Source: JAXFQS01 sp034178815
Lineage (GTDB): Bacteria; Verrucomicrobiota; Kiritimatiellia; RFP12; DVOR01
Reading direction: 5' to 3'
Assembly: GCA_034178815.1 (NCBI GenBank)
Contig: JAXFQS010000109.1
Coordinates: 1 to 16,195 of the forward strand
Length of the DNA: 16,195 bases
Under the pieces are notes generated by a model. It had not been told where the DNA came from. It did no database searches and saw only the letters and a list, made by a program, of their open reading frames with translations. Of the stretch, positions 1 to 7,864 are shown piece after piece; the first letter of the stretch is position 1; the number at the start of each line of letters is the position of its first letter. The position numbers and the translations under genes were made by a program.

Positions 1-1
1 G

Positions 2-376
2 AAGGAATTCAATCCGCTGGACACCCATGTCGCCCATCCGGGCGTCTCCGTGGCCAACAAGCCGCCGGAGGGACTCTATGACTATGTCCCCATTCTCTTT
101 GGCACCTCTGCCAGAGGAACTTCCGATCAAAGGAAGGCCCAGTTGGTGAAAGTCACGGGCTTGACGCATCAGGATCCAGACCATTCCACCTACTTCGGCT
201 CCATCGACAGACCCGGACGCTACACTCCAGATGAAATGCTCACCGGACGCCATCAGACAAGCCGTCTCACCACCGAGAGGCGTAGGAGCGTCATCTGGCC
301 AAACAATGAGAAACCCCGGGTGAGCCCGGAAGAGTTGAAGCGGCGGGAACGCTTCTGCTGCGAACACAGCCTGTAA
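2..376 (+). CDS. 3' end of an unrecognised gene (partial)
   Basis: The frame is open from the left edge of the window and ends with TAA at 374-376, giving about 124 visible codons. A GTG at 50 could be read as a start. However, the upstream residues (EFNPLDTHVAHPGVSV) continue smoothly in frame and no Shine-Dalgarno precedes the GTG, so I take this as the C-terminus of a longer protein. The visible part is hydrophilic, rich in Arg, Pro and Thr, and ends in a basic segment containing PEELKRRERF. It has no membrane segment and I recognise no family. The next gene starts 12 nt after the stop, so the two are probably co-transcribed. Function unknown. Confidence 0.5.
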   Translation, partial: KEFNPLDTHVAHPGVSVANKPPEGLYDYVPILFGTSARGTSDQRKAQLVKVTGLTHQDPDHSTYFGSIDRPGRYTPDEMLTGRHQTSRLTTERRRSVIWPNNEKPRVSPEELKRRERFCCEHSL

Positions 377-388
377 GAAAGGATAGCG

Positions 389-1234
389 ATGAAGAAGAAC
401 TACACCCCCTTTTGGCTCGCTTGGAAGGAGACCTGCTCCTCCACCACCTGCCGGAACCAGAAACAGTTGGAAGCCTTGGACATCCAAGGACTCGACGCTT
501 GCGAAGTCGCCAGCCTCGCCAACGAGGTCGCAACCTCCCTCGACCGCGACTTCAAACGCCAACTGGAGCGCCTCTGCTCAAGGGGCGATTGCACTTCCCC
601 CTATCGCGCCGTCAACGGAGGTTTGACCGACAACGCCTTCGAGGTGCTCGAAGGAACGCTCTACGAAAAGCAGAAAATCAGAGGCGTTCCCTTCAAGCAA
701 TACCTCTTCGGGCAGATTGGAATCGACGGCATCAACGCCTACCTCCGCCGTACTTTGACCCGCATCGCCGGGCGTACGCTCTCCAAGGGATGCCGCAAGG
801 ATGTGCCTCAGACCGCCGCCGAATCCGACGAAACGACCGGTCTCGCACTCGAAGAACTTGCATCCACAGCCAACCGCGGCAATGAGGACGGTTTGGAGCC
901 GGTCGAACTCGAAGAGGTGCGCGACACCCTCCAGCAGTTCCAATGCTACCTGCAAGACCTTCCAAAGAACGAATCAGATATCTGGGTAGTGCTCTACTCG
1001 ATGTTTTTCCTACTTCCCATCGCCAATCCCCAAGTCGTCTCGCTCTGCCGGAGAAGGAAATCCCAGCTCAGCGATATGCAGAAGCATCAGCAGCAGAAGA
1101 TGCGCCGTCTGCTCCGCGAAGGTGTCTCCGAACGGGCTTTGGCGCTGGTTTGTCGCCAATGCGCTGGGGTGCTTCGAAAGCAGATGGCGGATATGCCCGT
1201 CCTGCAGCAACTCGAAACCATCGCCCAAGCGTGA
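389..1234 (+). CDS. helical protein, faint sigma-factor-like features
   Basis: Encodes 281 aa. The ATG at 389 has a good Shine-Dalgarno (AAAGGA, 378-383) 5 nt upstream. The protein looks almost wholly alpha-helical. Residues about 85-130 (YEKQKIRGVPFKQYLFGQI and the following INAYLRRTLTRIAGRTL) are basic and amphipathic, as in region 2 of sigma-70-like proteins. After an acidic linker, a C-terminal helical part contains a short LPKNE segment and a basic helix, CRRRKSQLSDMQKHQQQKM, that could bind nucleic acid. The sigma-like reading is weak inference and I would not name it as a sigma factor without a profile hit. It sits between two unrecognised genes in a run of tightly spaced + strand genes leading to the Cas13b-like gene, so it may be a regulator or accessory protein of that module. 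Confidence 0.65.
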   Translation: MKKNYTPFWLAWKETCSSTTCRNQKQLEALDIQGLDACEVASLANEVATSLDRDFKRQLERLCSRGDCTSPYRAVNGGLTDNAFEVLEGTLYEKQKIRGVPFKQYLFGQIGIDGINAYLRRTLTRIAGRTLSKGCRKDVPQTAAESDETTGLALEELASTANRGNEDGLEPVELEEVRDTLQQFQCYLQDLPKNESDIWVVLYSMFFLLPIANPQVVSLCRRRKSQLSDMQKHQQQKMRRLLREGVSERALALVCRQCAGVLRKQMADMPVLQQLETIAQA

Positions 1235-1291
1235 TTTGAGACCGGAAATCGCCCCGCTACTCTGCTCTAACCCTGCATGAAGGAAAACAGT

Positions 1292-2251
1292 ATGCCTAAC
1301 GAATTCAAAATGGCCGCGAGCCTCTTTGCGGAAGACGAGCGGGAAACCGCCCTACTTGCCCAATTCCTCCAGGAGCGTGCTACGGAGCCCAAATACTGTG
1401 GCGAACCCGCACCCAATCCCGAGGAGCCTGTCAACTCCTGCATCAAGCAGGGGCAAATTAGAATCCTGCGCGCCAAGGATGTGGTCAACCCCGACCACAT
1501 CCCATACATCCTCGTGCTCGAAGAATGGGATCCAGACATTTGGCTGATAGCACCCTTCAGCCCGTACAGTGTCCCCGTGACGCCATACGAAATGGCCACG
1601 GGAGAAAAGGCCCTTGGCCTTGAAGTAATTCAAGCCTGGAATAGCCGGACAGTCCCCGGCGTCCTGCTTGAAAAGAGTTATATTGCGGGCGAGATGCCTG
1701 CGAAAATCGTGGAATGGGGTCGCGCCCTATTCCGATATAGTATCACCCGCAAACCGCTCCCAGCGGATTTTGCGGCGGAGCGGGGCTTCCCTATCCGTCA
1801 CAAAGAAGACCCGAGGCGTCGTTATCAAGACGACTCCGTCGAACAATTTGAGCCGCTCGCAAGCGCGGCTCGGTTGGGTTGGCTTCCAACGAGGGATGAG
1901 CTAAAACAAAACGGGTTCGAGTGCATTGGGAAAACGACCCCGATGCACAACTGGTGGGGGGCGTATGAGAAGCAGCAGACGGCCCTTGCGGCCGGAGACG
2001 ACCAACCCAAATTGGAGATTTACCCATTCGGGGAAGGTAGTCTCCATGTGGAGTCGTCGGTGGTTGCTAAGCAGATAATTCTGACCTTCTTCAAGAAGGA
2101 TGGTTCGATTGAGCACCGCTACGACGGATGCGGGCTGGTGGCCGGGACTTCGACATTTGTCGGGGTCATCAGAAATGGTGTCATCCATGTGCCCTGGAGC
2201 CTTCAGGGGCAGCCTTTCTCGATTATCGATAGGGACGGATATTCGCTGTGA
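1292..2251 (+). CDS. unrecognised 319-aa protein in the pre-Cas13b operon
   Basis: I chose the ATG at 1292 (MPNEFKMAASLF) because AAGGA at 1280-1284 lies 7 nt upstream. An in-frame ATG at 1277 would overlap that site and has no ribosome binding site of its own. The protein appears soluble, with no signal peptide or long hydrophobic helix. Visible parts are a helical N-terminus (about 1-35), a mixed region with many Pro and aromatic residues (about 50-130), a basic segment DPRRRYQDD near residue 175, and a beta-rich C-terminus (about 230-319) with alternating hydrophobic residues. I recognise no catalytic motif or family. The next gene's GTG start lies 23 nt downstream, which suggests co-transcription and a shared job. 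Confidence 0.65.
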   Translation: MPNEFKMAASLFAEDERETALLAQFLQERATEPKYCGEPAPNPEEPVNSCIKQGQIRILRAKDVVNPDHIPYILVLEEWDPDIWLIAPFSPYSVPVTPYEMATGEKALGLEVIQAWNSRTVPGVLLEKSYIAGEMPAKIVEWGRALFRYSITRKPLPADFAAERGFPIRHKEDPRRRYQDDSVEQFEPLASAARLGWLPTRDELKQNGFECIGKTTPMHNWWGAYEKQQTALAAGDDQPKLEIYPFGEGSLHVESSVVAKQIILTFFKKDGSIEHRYDGCGLVAGTSTFVGVIRNGVIHVPWSLQGQPFSIIDRDGYSL

Positions 2252-2274
2252 GTTGGCTCTGAGGAGATGTTGCT

Positions 2275-4305
2275 GTGTGCGCTGTGTTTGCGGATTCGGT
2301 GGGAGCGTTCAGTGCTACGCCGAGGGAGAACAGGTTCTTTTTCGGCGAGGCGACTCTGAGCGAGTTTGCGTTTGGGGCGTTGGGCTCTCCGGAGGTGAGA
2401 TGTCAGGCGAAGTGCGAACTTTTGGTGCGCTACTTGCTGGCTCGCAGGCACTATCGGGGAAGCCCTCTCGAGGCCCGTCTCGTCTCGTGGTTGGGGGAAG
2501 GTTTGCTGAACGATATCGGACAGTTGTTCCACGATGTCGAGTATGGTCTTGAGGGGCGGCGGTTGGTTGATTTGGAGGGCCTTCAAGACTATGATGACCT
2601 TCCGGCTGGGGATGGTGAGACGCTCCAGCGAGTCCTTCGTCATTATCTTGAGGAGGTCGAGGGGTACATTCCGGTCTACTCGACAGATCCTGAGCGTGTT
2701 TATCTTCTGCCGTTCCATTTCGTGCCGCGTCAGGAGGGGGAGAGGCCTCGGGTCGTGGACTTGAAGGGGCGCGAGTTTTCGCCGGAGTGGAGCGCGAACT
2801 TGGCTCAACTCGGTGGCATTGCCGATGATGTTTGCGTGGAGATGGTCTGGTCCGAGGAGTTGCCGCGGCTCGACGGCGAGAGTTTGATGTTGCCGCTTGA
2901 GATGGCTTGGTGGCGCCATTCGGACAGGTCATTTCCGAACTATTCTGTCCACCGTTTTCTGGCGACGGGGGCGGTCTCGGGAGGGCATCTCAAATGTGTC
3001 CATGTGGAGCGCAAGAAGAAGCATATCGAGGCGGCCCGTGACGACTTCTTTTTCGTCTATCCCGTAGCGGGGAGGGCATCCGGCGAGGGTGAACTCCCGG
3101 AGGGGCTACCGCTTCAGGACTGCCGCGAAAAGATTGCGTGGTGGGCTTTCTGGCATACGCCTCTGAACCTCGACCGGGCCTTTGGGCTGCTGGCGTCTAT
3201 GGCACGGGCGGAGGGGGAATCCGGACTGGATAATTGGTCTGCGGTCTATCGGCGCCTCGTGGAGATTGCCAAGCATTGCAACCGCGCCCTCCGTCCCGAG
3301 AAGTGGTTCGAGAATCGGCTTCAATGTTGTTTCGCAGCGTGCCATTGCGGGGAGACGCAGGCGGCCGAGAAGTTTGCCCGCGAGGCGGAATCTTTCGCCC
3401 GGGAGAAGCCCCAGTATAGGGCGGATTTTTTGCGGCTCCGGATCCAGCAGGCGGTTATGCTTCAGGATCAGTACCGCTTCCGCGAGGCGACGGCATTTCT
3501 CGACGAGGTTGAACAAGCGCTGGCGTCGGGCGAGATTGCCCTTGATCAGGCGCAACTCGCGGACCTGCGGATGAGACTATTCGGAACGCGTGGGCAACTC
3601 CTCTCGATTCGTTGCTTGCGCGGGGAGGCGGAGGTTCGCGAGAATGCCCTTGAAGCGTTGCAACAGGCTCTGCGGATTGCTGAGCAACTTCGCGACCAGA
3701 AGGTTGACACCAGTCGGCGCGGCGCGGCGGAACAGGTCGTACGCGATGCGAACTATCTGGTTTGGTACGCCGCGCTCTGCGACTTCCCGCTCTTGGCGCG
3801 CGCCGAGGCAATGGCGCGCGAGTTGGCGGCGAAACTGCCCGAGGAAAAGGCAGACCGAAACGGCACCTACCGGACTCTCTACTTCGCACTCGGCTACTAC
3901 CTGCGACTCTTGCGCGACGGCGCAACCGATGGGTTCCGCGAACCAGACGAACGGCTGGTTCGCTGCGGCGAGGCGTGGCAGCAAGCCATGATCGGCAAAT
4001 ACTGCGGGGCCATAGCCGCTGCGCGTGGGCACCTCGACAAGGCCGGAGAACACTTCGCCAAGGCCGAATCCCTCCTGCCCTCCTGCTCCGGCGGAATGCT
4101 CGACCTGCTTCACCTCTCGCTCGAATGCGAGACCATCCGCTCCCTTCGGAACACCCCCCTTGACGCACAGGCCGCCGCCGCCCGCACGCGCGCCGAAGCC
4201 CTGCTACCGAAGGTTCAGGTGACCGACGGGGTCAGGCGCGAGTGGTTCGAGTGGATTCATTCCCCGGACACCGCGGAGTTCCCCGGAAAAACCTTCTGGT
4301 ACTAG
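2275..4305 (+). CDS. large TPR-like helical-repeat protein upstream of the Cas13b-like gene
   Basis: Encodes 676 aa. GTG at 2275 is the best start: GAGGAG (2261-2266) lies 8 nt upstream, and an in-frame TGA at 2260-2262 rules out anything longer. The N-terminal half (about 1-300) is mixed alpha/beta with no motif I recognise. The C-terminal half (about 310-650) is a run of paired amphipathic helices with TPR-like spacing of small residues, for example AAEKFAREAESFAREKP, ALEALQQALRIAEQLRDQK and GHLDKAGEHFAKAESLLP. Such repeats usually mediate protein-protein contacts, so a sensor or scaffold role is plausible but inferred. No CHAT or caspase-like His/Cys pair is evident, which argues against a TPR-CHAT (Csx29-like) protein. 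Its stop is 37 nt before the start of the Cas13b-like gene, making it the most intimate neighbour of that nuclease. Third-position use shifts from G/T-rich to C-rich near 3820. Confidence 0.7.
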   Translation: MCAVFADSVGAFSATPRENRFFFGEATLSEFAFGALGSPEVRCQAKCELLVRYLLARRHYRGSPLEARLVSWLGEGLLNDIGQLFHDVEYGLEGRRLVDLEGLQDYDDLPAGDGETLQRVLRHYLEEVEGYIPVYSTDPERVYLLPFHFVPRQEGERPRVVDLKGREFSPEWSANLAQLGGIADDVCVEMVWSEELPRLDGESLMLPLEMAWWRHSDRSFPNYSVHRFLATGAVSGGHLKCVHVERKKKHIEAARDDFFFVYPVAGRASGEGELPEGLPLQDCREKIAWWAFWHTPLNLDRAFGLLASMARAEGESGLDNWSAVYRRLVEIAKHCNRALRPEKWFENRLQCCFAACHCGETQAAEKFAREAESFAREKPQYRADFLRLRIQQAVMLQDQYRFREATAFLDEVEQALASGEIALDQAQLADLRMRLFGTRGQLLSIRCLRGEAEVRENALEALQQALRIAEQLRDQKVDTSRRGAAEQVVRDANYLVWYAALCDFPLLARAEAMARELAAKLPEEKADRNGTYRTLYFALGYYLRLLRDGATDGFREPDERLVRCGEAWQQAMIGKYCGAIAAARGHLDKAGEHFAKAESLLPSCSGGMLDLLHLSLECETIRSLRNTPLDAQAAAARTRAEALLPKVQVTDGVRREWFEWIHSPDTAEFPGKTFWY

Positions 4306-4342
4306 TTTCAACCCATTGATTCCAACTCTTGGAGACTGCACG

Positions 4343-7300
4343 ATGAATCATTACCGCGCCCCCCACCGCAACAACCAGCCTGCCCCGCAAAAACATTTCG
4401 CGCCGACGAAAACCCCGACCTACCTGAAGGGCAATTACGCCGAAGACATCAAAGCCCTCCGCATCAAGGGAATATTCAAAAACGCGCAGACCCGCGAGCC
4501 TGAACCCAAGGACGAAACCGGCGTCTTCATCACCTATCTCGTGCTCGCCCTCCAGAACCTCAGCGACATCCTCGGAAATGCGTGCGACCTGAGCGGCCTT
4601 GGTTCCAAATCGGCCGTTCAAAGTGAACTGAACAAGTGCCAGCGCTACAACGAACTGGCCAGTTTCTTTTGGACGCATCGTGTCAGTGACCCCGCAGCAG
4701 ACTACCGAAACGACCTCGTTCAAAAGACCCAATGGCTAGTGCTCAAAATCTGGGAACTGCGCAACTACTTCGTCCACGAAGGGGGAAAAGACAAAGACCA
4801 GACCCTGCCGCGCGCCCTGATTGTGGATAGGGAGTTCTACCGCTTCGTTGAAGGCGAACTCTACGGCAATGCCGTGGCCAGCGCCCAGAACGACGGAAAG
4901 AGTCTCGACAAACTCGGCAAACGCCTCTTCTCCCCCCGCGACAAGCAGAGCGACCAGTACGACTTTACCCGGCGCGGCATCATCTACCTGATTTGCCTCG
5001 CCCTCTTCAAGCACGATGCAGAAGAGTTCCTTCAGCAGTTCGGCGACTTCAGACTCCCGCCAACCAAACGCCAGGAAGAAAGCGGAGAATATGTGGTCTC
5101 GGACGAGAAGCGCCTCAGCACCCTCAAGAAAAAGGCCGCCGGCAACAGGGGCGTAATCGATGCCTTCACCTATTACAGCATGCCGCAGCGGCGCACGGAC
5201 ATCTCCGCCTCCGACCCCAACTACTCCAACTTCAACAACATTCTCCTCTACCTCAACAAGGTGCCCATGCCAGCCTACGACTATCTGGCGCTGGAGGACG
5301 AGGCGGAGAAACTCAGGAAAGAGGCTGCCGCATCGACAGAATCCGACAAGAACAAGGCCTTCAAATACCTCCTCCAGCCGCGTAGGAAAGAGCGCTTCCT
5401 CCCCTTGGCACTGGGGTATCTCGAAGACTTCCACGGGTTGAAGGATGTGATAAAATTCAAGCGGCTGGATATCACGCCGCGCGCCGACCGCAAGCGCTAC
5501 TTCTGGGGGCCGATTCCGGCAGGAACGCTCAACGAATTCGGGCAGGAAATCAGCGACGCCAACGGTATGGATCGGCACTACATCTTGACGGGCGGGAAGG
5601 CCTATTTCAAGTGGGAACCGACGAGGCACTATGGCGAGATCCACATTTCCGCGCTCTGCGGTTCGATTGGGGAAGATGAACTCTGCCGGCTGATGTTGGT
5701 GCTTCTCGACGAGTCCGTTCCCCAGCGCCTTAAGCCTGGGGAGGCGCTCAAGCGCTACCTCACGGCGTACCACCAAATTCTCGAGCAGATGCTCAATGCC
5801 AAGTCCACGGAGGAACTTTCTCTAGACGACGCCAATTTCCGCGAAGCGTTCAAGGTGCTGAGCGGGAAGGGGGACGAGGCGCTCAAGCCGGAGGTGTTTG
5901 TCGAAGAGATGAAACCCTTCCTTTCCCCCCATGTGACGCGGTTCTTTGTGGGGAAGGATTTGCGGCCGTCGGTAGAGGAGTTGCGGCAGCGGCTGTTGCA
6001 CCGTCTGGAGGTGGAGAAGGGCAAGGCGGAGGACTTCCTGCTGAAGATGAAGAAGCTCGAACAGTGGCGCGCCTTGAGTGTGGAGCAGCGTCAGGAGAAG
6101 GGCTTCCCGGAGTGCACGACCAAGGAGTTGAACTACCCGCCTCGTTCGTGCCGTCTCTCGGATGCAGCGCTGGTGCACTGGGTTTTCAAGTACCTCAACG
6201 GCTATCTTTCGGACGAGCATAAGTTCCGCCAGTTGCCGAGGGGACAGCGGCATCGCGGGGGAAAAACTGATTTCGAGTATCAACTGGTTCAGCGGGCTAT
6301 CGGCAACTTCCGAAAAGACCCGGAAGCGCTTTGGTATCTGCTGAGTCGGAAGGCTGAATTGAAGGAGGCGTGCGCGGTGCTGAGAAAGTGTGTGTCGGAG
6401 CCGCGCAAGGTCGAAGAAGAGCGCAATAGCGGCAAACTCGACCGGAACGGCAAGCCGTTGCGTACGGAGGCGTCATTGGCTCTATTGGCTCAGGCGGCTG
6501 CCGAACTTTACGCCGATGCGTGTCGTGCGGATTGGGACGATTGGCAGGGTGAAGCGACTGAGGAAGACCGTGAGAATCTTGAATTTACTTGCCGCCGAAA
6601 TGGCGTGCCGGTCGGGTTGCCGCTCAACCGGGAGGCGCTGGTCAAGACGGTGCTGGGAATCGATTTGGCGAAGTGGCGCAATGCCTTCAACTATGAGGAG
6701 GGATGCCCCTACCGTGGGCGCGAATTGAAGGAGGCCCAGAATTTGGAGGTGCATCAGGTTCCGATTCCGAACGGCTTCGCGCTCCGTTGCGTGAAGAACC
6801 CGGAGGAGTTCCGCTTCAATGCCCAGTTCCGTGCCTTCGAGCCTTATCCGAAGGGGGAGATGGCGTTGCGCAAGTACTATGATGTTGCGCCGCTGATTGA
6901 CCTCGTCAAGAATCGCAAGCAGGCGAAGATGGATGCCAAGGAGGCGCCCCAACAGGTTGGCATCGAGCAGCGCGGAGGGTTGCCGCCTGTCGGGGGCGAA
7001 TATGGCAAGCAACCGCCCCAAAAGGTTGACTTCTCTATCCGCGAGGTGAACAAGGCCATCTTTGCCATACAGACCGCCGAGCGCCGCGACAAGGTGCTGC
7101 TCGCCTGCGCCAAGGCCTATTGGGAGCGGTATCTCAAGACCTTCGCCGCGGCAGGCAAGTCGGGGATGGTGATTGGGTGCAAAGATGCGGCCGACATCAG
7201 CGTCTTCTACCGCCAGCCCCACGACGAGGTCATCGCCGGCGTGACGGTGCGCCTCAATCCCAACGACCGGGCCCGCCCCGCCTATCAGACCATCTGCCAG

Positions 7301-7672
7301 CATATCAAGGAATTGGTCAAACTCACCAAACCCTTCGATGGCGGGGTCTACTCCTTCTACGACCTCAACACCACCTTGCGCGACCTCCAGCGAAAGGAGT
7401 CCTCCCGCCGCTTGGAAACCCTTCCCAGAATTATCTCATTCGACCGAACCATCAATATCGGCGTCGGCGAAAACCTGAGCAGGGATCAGCGGATAGTCGA
7501 GCGGAAGAAGAATGTCGAGGCCTTCTACCACAAGAAGGTGACCACGGCGGGGCTAGAACTCCTGAACGAGCTTCGCAACCGCCTCTGCCACCCGACAAAG
7601 GATAGCGTTGGACTCCTGGATATCGACTACAACGGGGCTGTCGCACTCCTCGATCGGATCGGCGTGCGGTAG
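4343..7672 (+). CDS. cas13b: Cas13b-like two-HEPN RNA-guided ribonuclease (divergent type VI-B effector)
   Basis: Encodes 1109 aa. ATG 4343 is chosen because GGAG (4331-4334) lies 8 nt upstream; the in-frame TTG at 4316 lacks such a site. Cas13 effectors use a crRNA to find target RNA and then cleave RNA non-specifically through two HEPN domains. Seen here: an N-terminal HEPN motif R140-N-Y-F-V-H145 and a C-terminal one R1078-N-R-L-C-H1083, 26 residues before the end. HEPN domains at both extremities with a length near 1100 aa is the Cas13b layout. The stretch from RRGIIYLICLALFKHDAEEF to FTYYSMPQRR and LLYLNKVPMPAYDYL also follows the order of conserved Cas13b segments after HEPN1. No Csx27/Csx28-type membrane protein and no repeat-spacer array is visible, so the guide source is unknown. 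The frame is intact. The alternative is a Cas13-related HEPN toxin that does not use CRISPR RNA. Confidence 0.85.
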   Translation: MNHYRAPHRNNQPAPQKHFAPTKTPTYLKGNYAEDIKALRIKGIFKNAQTREPEPKDETGVFITYLVLALQNLSDILGNACDLSGLGSKSAVQSELNKCQRYNELASFFWTHRVSDPAADYRNDLVQKTQWLVLKIWELRNYFVHEGGKDKDQTLPRALIVDREFYRFVEGELYGNAVASAQNDGKSLDKLGKRLFSPRDKQSDQYDFTRRGIIYLICLALFKHDAEEFLQQFGDFRLPPTKRQEESGEYVVSDEKRLSTLKKKAAGNRGVIDAFTYYSMPQRRTDISASDPNYSNFNNILLYLNKVPMPAYDYLALEDEAEKLRKEAAASTESDKNKAFKYLLQPRRKERFLPLALGYLEDFHGLKDVIKFKRLDITPRADRKRYFWGPIPAGTLNEFGQEISDANGMDRHYILTGGKAYFKWEPTRHYGEIHISALCGSIGEDELCRLMLVLLDESVPQRLKPGEALKRYLTAYHQILEQMLNAKSTEELSLDDANFREAFKVLSGKGDEALKPEVFVEEMKPFLSPHVTRFFVGKDLRPSVEELRQRLLHRLEVEKGKAEDFLLKMKKLEQWRALSVEQRQEKGFPECTTKELNYPPRSCRLSDAALVHWVFKYLNGYLSDEHKFRQLPRGQRHRGGKTDFEYQLVQRAIGNFRKDPEALWYLLSRKAELKEACAVLRKCVSEPRKVEEERNSGKLDRNGKPLRTEASLALLAQAAAELYADACRADWDDWQGEATEEDRENLEFTCRRNGVPVGLPLNREALVKTVLGIDLAKWRNAFNYEEGCPYRGRELKEAQNLEVHQVPIPNGFALRCVKNPEEFRFNAQFRAFEPYPKGEMALRKYYDVAPLIDLVKNRKQAKMDAKEAPQQVGIEQRGGLPPVGGEYGKQPPQKVDFSIREVNKAIFAIQTAERRDKVLLACAKAYWERYLKTFAAAGKSGMVIGCKDAADISVFYRQPHDEVIAGVTVRLNPNDRARPAYQTICQHIKELVKLTKPFDGGVYSFYDLNTTLRDLQRKESSRRLETLPRIISFDRTINIGVGENLSRDQRIVERKKNVEAFYHKKVTTAGLELLNELRNRLCHPTKDSVGLLDIDYNGAVALLDRIGVR

Positions 7673-7716
7673 GCGCACCATCCGGCGCGAGTCAACCCAC
7701 CCCCGCCCGCAGCAGC

Positions 7717-7827
7717 ATGGAGCGGATCGTCGACATAGGCGAGATAGGTAGCCGTCTGCGCGTTTCCGAAGGCCGCCTGGACATCGAACGAAAAGATGGC
7801 AGCCAAACCTATGTCGCACGACTGTGA
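7717..7827 (+). pseudogene. possible Cas1 N-terminal remnant (36 codons)
   Basis: A short ORF, ATG 7717 to TGA 7825-7827, begins 44 nt after the Cas13b-like stop. It starts MERIVDIGEIGSRLRVSEG and continues with RLDIERKDGSQTYVARL. The pattern 'short strand, G-x-x-L-x-V-x-x-G-x-L-x-I-x-R-x-D-G' matches the beta-strand start of Cas1, the CRISPR adaptation integrase, whose full length is about 300 aa. Nothing after the stop, in any frame, looks like the rest of Cas1, so if the resemblance is real this is a truncated relic. It lacks a clear Shine-Dalgarno, and a strong hairpin overlaps its 3' end. Alternatives are a chance ORF or a small genuine protein. The similarity is by eye only. Confidence 0.4.
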
Positions 7828-7833
7828 CATAGG
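7808..7833 (+). other. strong 11-bp hairpin, possible transcript end or RNA element
   Basis: Arms CCTATGTCGCA (7808-7818) and TGTGACATAGG (7823-7833) pair over 11 bp with one G-U wobble around a CGAC loop. No T-run follows, so it is not a canonical intrinsic terminator. It lies between the Cas13b-like gene and the broken TPR/OB gene, and could stabilise or end the upstream transcript. Confidence 0.45.
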
Positions 7834-7864
7834 GGAACTCGGGAAGATAAAGAAAGAACCTCAA

